From Candidatus Thermoplasmatota archaeon (GTDB lineage Archaea > Thermoplasmatota > E2 > DHVEG-1): 35,478 bases of DNA. The DNA lies in the NCBI GenBank assembly GCA_038884455.1, contig JAWABU010000017.1, positions 1 to 35,478 of the forward strand, given 5' to 3'. The notes beneath the pieces are model-generated. The model had not been told where the DNA came from. It did no database searches and saw nothing but the letters and a program-made list of their open reading frames with translations. This document shows, piece after piece, positions 30,836-35,478 of the stretch (position 1 is the first letter of the stretch; each line of letters begins with the position of its first letter). Both the position numbers and the translations under genes were made by a program.

Positions 30836-33052
30836 TCAACCAATATATCGTTGAAACCAGGTATTCCATTTTTTATGAACTTCAGCATAATCAACCGAAC
30901 TGTTTTTTTGTTTTCCTTCTTCGATAAACATCCAGAACGCATTGTTTGCATCACGAACCGATGCTGCTTCTAAAAGATCAAGTCGATTACGGGAAACTGC
31001 AGTATCAACCAATGTTTTCTTGATATCAGTTCGAAGTTTAATATTCTGTAATGCTTTTTCAACACTGATGCCCCATTTCTTTGCAATTCCTCCGAGTAAC
31101 TCAGATTGACCCATATCAAGGATATCGGTTGCACCAAGTCGATCAGTCGCAGTATTGTACACCATGAGATCTCGGAACACCTTATCTGGATCAGGATTTG
31201 TCGTCCATCCGGTTTTCTGTATCTCAGAGATTTGGATCACCCGACGTTTCCGTTCGATACCACCTTCTGCTCGAATCGGAGCAGCAATGATAACTCCATC
31301 AACTGCTTTAAATGAAGTTGCTGGTACTCCAATATCATAGACAACACGTTCATAGACATCACGGGTGGTTGATCCATGAATCGTCCCCATAATTAGGTTC
31401 CCAGCAGCACCGACTCGCATTGCTTCAAATAATACTTTTGCTTCAACGCCACGGACCTCGCCAAGGATGAGAACCGATTCGCCGAGACGGAGTGCTGTTC
31501 GTAACGCATCGGTTGGATCAACTTCACTGGATGCAGAACCAGAGCTAATCGACCGAGTGATCAGTGACTGGATTTTATAGCCACATTGCTGTAACTGTTC
31601 AACGGGAATTTCTGCGGTATCTTCAATGGTTAAAATCCGGAAACGCTGAGGAATTTCAAGCATCATTGCTCCAAGTAATGATGTTTTTCCTGATCCTCGG
31701 CTCCCAGCAACAAGCAATGATGCTTGGCCATCAACAAGAAAACTGAGAAGTCCTGCTGTCTCAGGAGAAATCATATGGTTTGCAATGAAATGAGCAAGCG
31801 TCCATGGTTTCTGTCGATGCCTGCGTAAAGCAAATGCAATTCCTTTCGGCGTGAGTGGGTTTGATATTGCAGCGACCCGAGTGTGATATTTACTCAGATC
31901 CATATCAAGAACAGGTGCTGCCTCTGAAAATGCTCGGCCACTTAACGTTCGAAATCGAGATGCTAATGCATCGATATCAGCATCTGAAAGAAAAATATTC
32001 GATGTGTACTCTTCGCCATCAACCACAATATGTAACGCATTATTTGATACCGGTGCATTCACATAGATATCTTGAATGCGAACATCTGACAGCAGATCTT
32101 CTAAGATACCAAATCCTGCGGTGTATCGTGCAAAAATATCTGCGAGATAATCAATACGTTCTGCAGTAAGGTTCAACGGTGAGGTTTTTGCGAATTGACT
32201 AATGACCTGTCGGCCGAAATGTTGAAAATATTCACGAGCACTTTCTGCATCCATAAACGATGCATCTTTCGGACGATGTCGTGATAAATGCTCTCTAACG
32301 CGTTCAAGCATTAATAGCTCTTCCCGTTGGAGGTCATACTCAGAGGGGACAACAAAATAGAGTTTCTCAGGTCGAGAGCGAAGGAGATATAAGGTGACAT
32401 TGATCGGCCGTCCTTCATGTCGTCGAACTTCATAAGATTCAAGGAACACCGCATCAGCAGGAGGTTCAAGTTGTATATACGAGTCAATAAACCCTGGCCT
32501 GACATACGGCCGGATATACGTCGTGTAAAAAGCATCACTTTTCACAGATAAATTCGTAAGAATCGTCGAAAAATCAGCTTTCTTAATAATTTCCTGAATG
32601 ATTTTTTTAAATTCATCTTCACAGTGGGAACATTCAGGGGCCGTTTGCGATGGTTGAAGGTGAAGTTCGAAAAGTTTCATATACGCAAGGACTGGATCAG
32701 ATTGAGCTAACTCATAAAGAGAATGAATCATCGTACGTCGTTTCTCAATGCATTTTGGACAATTTTGGAGATTTTTCTGAGGATACGCAACATGTTCATA
32801 AGATTCAAGACTGGTAATGAATTTTGATAACTGCTGGATCAACTTCAAATCATTGTTACTGAAAACTTTTACAAATGCATGGTTGAGAATTATTTGATTG
32901 GTACCATGTTCTTGTTGGAGGAGTTTTAATATATTATATCGGCAATTTTTATCTGAAAACGTGGAATTGCCGATGGTGCAATTTCGACAGTTGATGATGA
33001 TAGTTTTACTGTCTGCTTTCCGATGTGTTGTATATTGACATCTTTTGTCCAT
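30836..33052 (-). CDS. Tad/type IV pilus secretion ATPase with cysteine-rich N-terminal extension
   Basis: 738 residues from the ATG at 33052, which lies about 27 nt from a TATA box; ATG 33061 would add three residues. The C-terminal half is a TadA/VirB11-type ATPase: VVDGEEYTS region, Walker A VAGSRGSGKTS (about 452-461), ILTIEDTAEIP Asp box, VLILGEVRGVEAKVLFEAMRVG Walker B and MGTIHGST His box. The N-terminal ~150 residues carry cysteines in CRNC (22-25), Cys37, CPKC (98-101) and CSHC (141-144), likely a zinc or iron-sulfur site. It powers pilin polymerisation on the platform protein encoded downstream; divergent from the HerA-like gene. Confidence 0.9.
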   Translation of the reverse strand: MDKRCQYTTHRKADSKTIIINCRNCTIGNSTFSDKNCRYNILKLLQQEHGTNQIILNHAFVKVFSNNDLKLIQQLSKFITSLESYEHVAYPQKNLQNCPKCIEKRRTMIHSLYELAQSDPVLAYMKLFELHLQPSQTAPECSHCEDEFKKIIQEIIKKADFSTILTNLSVKSDAFYTTYIRPYVRPGFIDSYIQLEPPADAVFLESYEVRRHEGRPINVTLYLLRSRPEKLYFVVPSEYDLQREELLMLERVREHLSRHRPKDASFMDAESAREYFQHFGRQVISQFAKTSPLNLTAERIDYLADIFARYTAGFGILEDLLSDVRIQDIYVNAPVSNNALHIVVDGEEYTSNIFLSDADIDALASRFRTLSGRAFSEAAPVLDMDLSKYHTRVAAISNPLTPKGIAFALRRHRQKPWTLAHFIANHMISPETAGLLSFLVDGQASLLVAGSRGSGKTSLLGAMMLEIPQRFRILTIEDTAEIPVEQLQQCGYKIQSLITRSISSGSASSEVDPTDALRTALRLGESVLILGEVRGVEAKVLFEAMRVGAAGNLIMGTIHGSTTRDVYERVVYDIGVPATSFKAVDGVIIAAPIRAEGGIERKRRVIQISEIQKTGWTTNPDPDKVFRDLMVYNTATDRLGATDILDMGQSELLGGIAKKWGISVEKALQNIKLRTDIKKTLVDTAVSRNRLDLLEAASVRDANNAFWMFIEEGKQKNSSVDYAEVHKKWNTWFQRYIG

Positions 33053-33074
33053 AGAGCACATGCCTTGTGGAACA

Positions 33075-33085
33075 AAATATAAAAA
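33075..33085 (-). promoter_or_regulatory. TATA box of the secretion ATPase operon
   Basis: On the minus strand TTTATATT is centred about 27 nt from the ATG at 33052, so the transcript would be leaderless and start at that codon. Confidence 0.5.
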
Positions 33086-33151
33086 CGTAGCTTGCGATAT
33101 TATTTAATGTTTTCTAAAAAATAAACAAAGAGAGGATTTCGTGATGAAACC

Positions 33152-34459
33152 ATGAGTGACGATCAGCTTTTTTCAGAGAAAACCATTTCTGAAAAACAAT
33201 ATGTACTCGGAAGAAAAGAAAAAACGACTAAAGGTGTACTCAACATTGGGCGATATTATGCACTGGATGGATCATTAGGTGCAAACGTCTATATTGATGT
33301 TCTCCGACCGCATGTTATTTTAATCTGTGGAAAGCGGGGTTATGGAAAATCGTACACAATTGGTGTTTTTCTTGAAGAACTCGAACGACTTGATACCGAG
33401 GTAAAAGAAAATCTCGGTATCGTTGTATTTGATACTCTGGGGATCTTTTGGTCCTCGCGGTATAAAAATCGAGAAGAACTCGAACAGCTTAAAAAATGGA
33501 ATATTCAACCGAGCGCTATTGATATCAGATTGTTAGTGCCGATCAAATTTCTTGAACATTATGAAAAACAAAATATTGAAGCGACAGGTTTTTCAATTCC
33601 TGTTGTGGATCTATCACCATATCATTGGTGTCAACTGTTCAATATCAAACCAACTGATCCTTTAGGAATAGTGGTGACCCGTGCCATCCTGCAATTGCAA
33701 AATCGCCAAACGCCGTTTTCAATTCCAGATATTATCCAGTTTATTCAACGAGATGATAAAAGTGAGGCATCAATGAAAATCGCTGCTGAAAATTTCTTCA
33801 CTATGGCTGATGGCTGGGGAATTTTTGCAAAACAAGGAACTCCGATTTCAGAAATTGTTCAGCGAGGTATGCTATCGATTATCGATTTTAGTCATCTCCC
33901 AAATCAACAGTTGAAAAGTATTACCGCTGCGTTGATCGGTGAACAAATTTTTGAAGCACGGGTGCGTGAACGAAAGATTCACGAGCAGAAAAAAATCGGT
34001 TTCGATGTTGAAGAAAAAGGAATGCCCATGGTACTTCTTGCAATTGATGAAGCACAACTCTTTATCCCAAGTGATGAAAATCTTCTGAGTAAAGAGATCT
34101 TTATCAATGAATGGATGCGACAAGGTCGTCAACCAGGGTTATCATTGATTATGGCAACCCAACGACCAAGTGCACTTGCACCTGAGGTATTATCTCATAG
34201 TGATATTATCTTATGTCATCGTCTCACTGCCCAAGAAGATATCGATGCTTTAAGTCGTATCCGTCCGACGTATATGGCTGGTGATATCAAGGAATCTATT
34301 AAAAAGATTGGAGATGAAAAAGGGGTAGCTCTCATTATCGATGATACTTCTGAATCTTCACACATTCTTAAGATTCGCCCGAGGATAAGCTGGCATGGAG
34401 GTTCTGAATCTCGGGTTGTCGAATCAAATTTAAAAAAAGATCCTGTCGAGAAACTATGA
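33152..34459 (+). CDS. HerA-like hexameric ATPase (COG0433/DUF87 type)
   Basis: 435 residues. Walker A CGKRGYGKSYTIG (59-71), Walker B MVLLAIDEAQLF (about 292-303), MATQRPSALAPEVLSHSDI and CHRLTAQEDIDALSRIRP mark the HerA/FtsK-like superfamily. Only about 50 residues precede the Walker A strand, so the N-terminal HAS barrel of classical HerA is shortened or missing. No NurA nuclease gene lies nearby; the next gene is a pilin-like one overlapping by 4 nt, and a secretion ATPase operon lies upstream, divergent. The role may therefore be in the pilus rather than DNA end resection; this is inference. The ATG is supported by a TATA-like TATTTAAT near 33101. Confidence 0.88.
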   Translation: MSDDQLFSEKTISEKQYVLGRKEKTTKGVLNIGRYYALDGSLGANVYIDVLRPHVILICGKRGYGKSYTIGVFLEELERLDTEVKENLGIVVFDTLGIFWSSRYKNREELEQLKKWNIQPSAIDIRLLVPIKFLEHYEKQNIEATGFSIPVVDLSPYHWCQLFNIKPTDPLGIVVTRAILQLQNRQTPFSIPDIIQFIQRDDKSEASMKIAAENFFTMADGWGIFAKQGTPISEIVQRGMLSIIDFSHLPNQQLKSITAALIGEQIFEARVRERKIHEQKKIGFDVEEKGMPMVLLAIDEAQLFIPSDENLLSKEIFINEWMRQGRQPGLSLIMATQRPSALAPEVLSHSDIILCHRLTAQEDIDALSRIRPTYMAGDIKESIKKIGDEKGVALIIDDTSESSHILKIRPRISWHGGSESRVVESNLKKDPVEKL

Positions 34460-35052
34460 TGCTGCGGAAACACTTTTTCAAAAATGATACTGCTGTTGAA
34501 ATGATCCCAATTCGGATGCTGATCAGCATCGGTGTCATTGCAGCGATCAGCGTTCTCATCGCTGTCGGTTATCAAAATATAAGTATTAGTATTGCTGAAA
34601 ATCAACTTAAAAACGATTTTAATGCGTTGCAATCACAACTTTATTTAATGGTTACAAGTGGTGTACCACGGGATGTGTATGATACTGGTTTAGGAGAAGG
34701 AACCAAGAGAATTCAGACGTTTATAGTTCCTGATTCAATCCAGTATCTCGGTTTTGGGTGTGATCCTGATCCGGACAATAATGGTGTTGTTGATTCGCCG
34801 TCTCTTCTTGAAGATGGAGCGGTTTTTGTTTTCAAAGTAGCTGGAGGAAGCAAACAGGTACTTTGGCTTCCAAAGGATCAGATTCGATTTCGTGAAGGCA
34901 TCTATAATACGCTTTTTGGAAGATGGGATATCAATACTCCAGATCAGGGATATATGATTACTAGCGGAGGAAAAACCAAGATTGTATGTGAACTCGTGAA
35001 ACGATCTGACGAGATGTTCGTATTAATCCAAGCAACTGATAATTTTTCATAA
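34456..35052 (+). CDS. Pilin-like membrane protein cotranscribed with the HerA-like ATPase
   Basis: 198 residues. MMLRKHFFKNDTA then VEMIPIRMLISIGVIAAISVLIAVGY has the same layout as the other pilins of the locus (basic leader, small residue before Val, then a Pro-containing hydrophobic helix). The helix is followed by an amphipathic segment (IAENQLKNDFNALQSQLYLM) and a beta-rich head with a calcium-loop-like DPDPDNNGVVDSP. The start overlaps the HerA-like gene's stop as ATGA, so translation is coupled; a second ATG at 34459 is possible. Probably a minor pilin or pseudopilin that works with the two ATPases. Confidence 0.8.
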   Translation: MMLRKHFFKNDTAVEMIPIRMLISIGVIAAISVLIAVGYQNISISIAENQLKNDFNALQSQLYLMVTSGVPRDVYDTGLGEGTKRIQTFIVPDSIQYLGFGCDPDPDNNGVVDSPSLLEDGAVFVFKVAGGSKQVLWLPKDQIRFREGIYNTLFGRWDINTPDQGYMITSGGKTKIVCELVKRSDEMFVLIQATDNFS

Positions 35053-35104
35053 CAACAAGGTATGTTTTCAAGAAAAAACCAGTGTTTTATATACAAATAC
35101 TCCC

Positions 35105-35299
35105 TTATTTTGGTTTTCGCACTTTGAGAAGCGCAGCAAATAAACCAAGTGCAAAGGGAAGTATGATAACATAGTAGATAGGGTCGATTGAACGGAAAAA
35201 TATGATGATATTCGAACCGGAGAGATATAAAAAAACCATACTAACGATGATAAATGGAATGCAGATTGCAAGGATGAACGGGAGTGCTTCTCGGTTCAT
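35105..35299 (-). CDS. Small protein with two membrane helices
   Basis: 64 residues from the second ATG, which has GAGGAG about 6 nt upstream; the first ATG (35305) lies too close to that element. The sequence has two hydrophobic helices (PFILAICIPFIIVSMVFLYL and YYVIILPFALGLFAALL) separated by a short loop with SGSNIIIFFRSIDP, and a basic end KVRKPK. No family is recognised. It converges on the pilin gene with a 52-bp gap; a link to the pilus system is possible but unsupported. Confidence 0.6.
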   Translation of the reverse strand: MNREALPFILAICIPFIIVSMVFLYLSGSNIIIFFRSIDPIYYVIILPFALGLFAALLKVRKPK

Positions 35300-35423
35300 A
35301 CACATCTCCTCAACTACGATGCGTATATCAAGTATTTCATTTTTTCTTTATTTGACCATGATTCTGTCACATATTGAAGGCTTCATCCCGAAATAGATAA
35401 TTAAGGAAGAAACATTCATTTTT

Positions 35424-35478
35424 TCATTGGATGGGACGCGCAAAGAAAAGGATTAATCCAACAGTTGCGAACCATGTG
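35424..35478 (-). CDS. C-terminal end of a probable membrane protein (truncated by window)
   Basis: The minus strand reads T-W-F-A-T-V-G-L-I-L-F-F-A-R-P-I-Q-stop from the window edge. The hydrophobic run with a basic end looks like the last membrane helix of a protein whose body lies beyond the window. It is short, so the call is tentative. Confidence 0.35.
   Translation of the reverse strand, partial: TWFATVGLILFFARPIQ

Noticed and set aside
33141-33195. Possible C/D-box RNA: GTGATGA at 33141 and CTGA near 33188.
   Set aside because: No internal D' and C' boxes or terminal stem are seen, and it overlaps the HerA-like start region.
1-35478. CRISPR arrays, insertion sequences, integrases or phage genes.
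   Set aside because: No regularly spaced repeats, transposase or integrase motifs were seen on either strand; the only sizeable repeat is the 64-bp pair.

Overview
The window looks like a chromosomal segment of a euryarchaeon, most likely a member of the Thermoplasmatota (Thermoplasmata-like). Archaeal identity is clear from glycerol-1-phosphate dehydrogenase, aIF2 gamma, eS6/eS24/eS27, Rpo7, Spt4, GTP-dependent dephospho-CoA kinase, the archaeal D-aminoacyl-tRNA deacylase, an intron-containing tRNA-Met and TATA-box promoters. The Thermoplasmata guess rests on an alkyltransferase-endonuclease V fusion of the kind characterised in Ferroplasma and on a split lipoate ligase (LplA + LplB) as in Thermoplasma. 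It is an inference, not a proof.

Layout. 1-3.3 kb: the 3' part of a large surface protein with a fibronectin III domain, then a DUF4143-type AAA ATPase flanked by two 64-bp imperfect copies of the surface gene's tail and terminator. 3.3-8.1 kb: a small hypothetical protein, a bacterial-type S-adenosylmethionine synthetase, a lipoprotein, G1P dehydrogenase (membrane lipid synthesis) and a DUF63 membrane protein. 8.1-10.0 kb: lipoyl synthase plus a two-subunit lipoate ligase. 10.1-16.7 kb: a six-domain surface protein, a PflA-like radical SAM protein, a NosD-like beta-helix protein, a metallo-beta-lactamase-fold hydrolase, the AGT-EndoV DNA repair fusion, DtdA and a 46-residue small protein. 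16.8-21.6 kb: information processing. Two divergent halves of a classic archaeal gene string are present: eS6-aIF2 gamma-PIN on the minus strand and Rpo7-Spt4-DPCK-eS24-eS27 on the plus strand, plus two tRNAs. 21.7-24.8 kb: a GNAT acetyltransferase with an unusual C-terminal HExxE-bearing domain, and a fused two-domain CoA-transferase.

25.2-35.3 kb is the most interesting part: a type IV pilus/Tad-like assembly locus. It has five small proteins with pilin-like N-termini (two with Ig-like carboxypeptidase-regulatory-type heads), a coiled-coil membrane protein, a double-GspF/TadC platform protein, a TadA-like ATPase with an N-terminal cysteine-rich extension, and a short HerA-like ATPase that overlaps one pilin gene by 4 nt. 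One pilin gene appears frameshifted just after its start, and it shares a near-palindromic TATA box with a divergent pilin gene. Many genes have their start codon 25-29 nt from a TATA box, so leaderless transcripts are probably common here.
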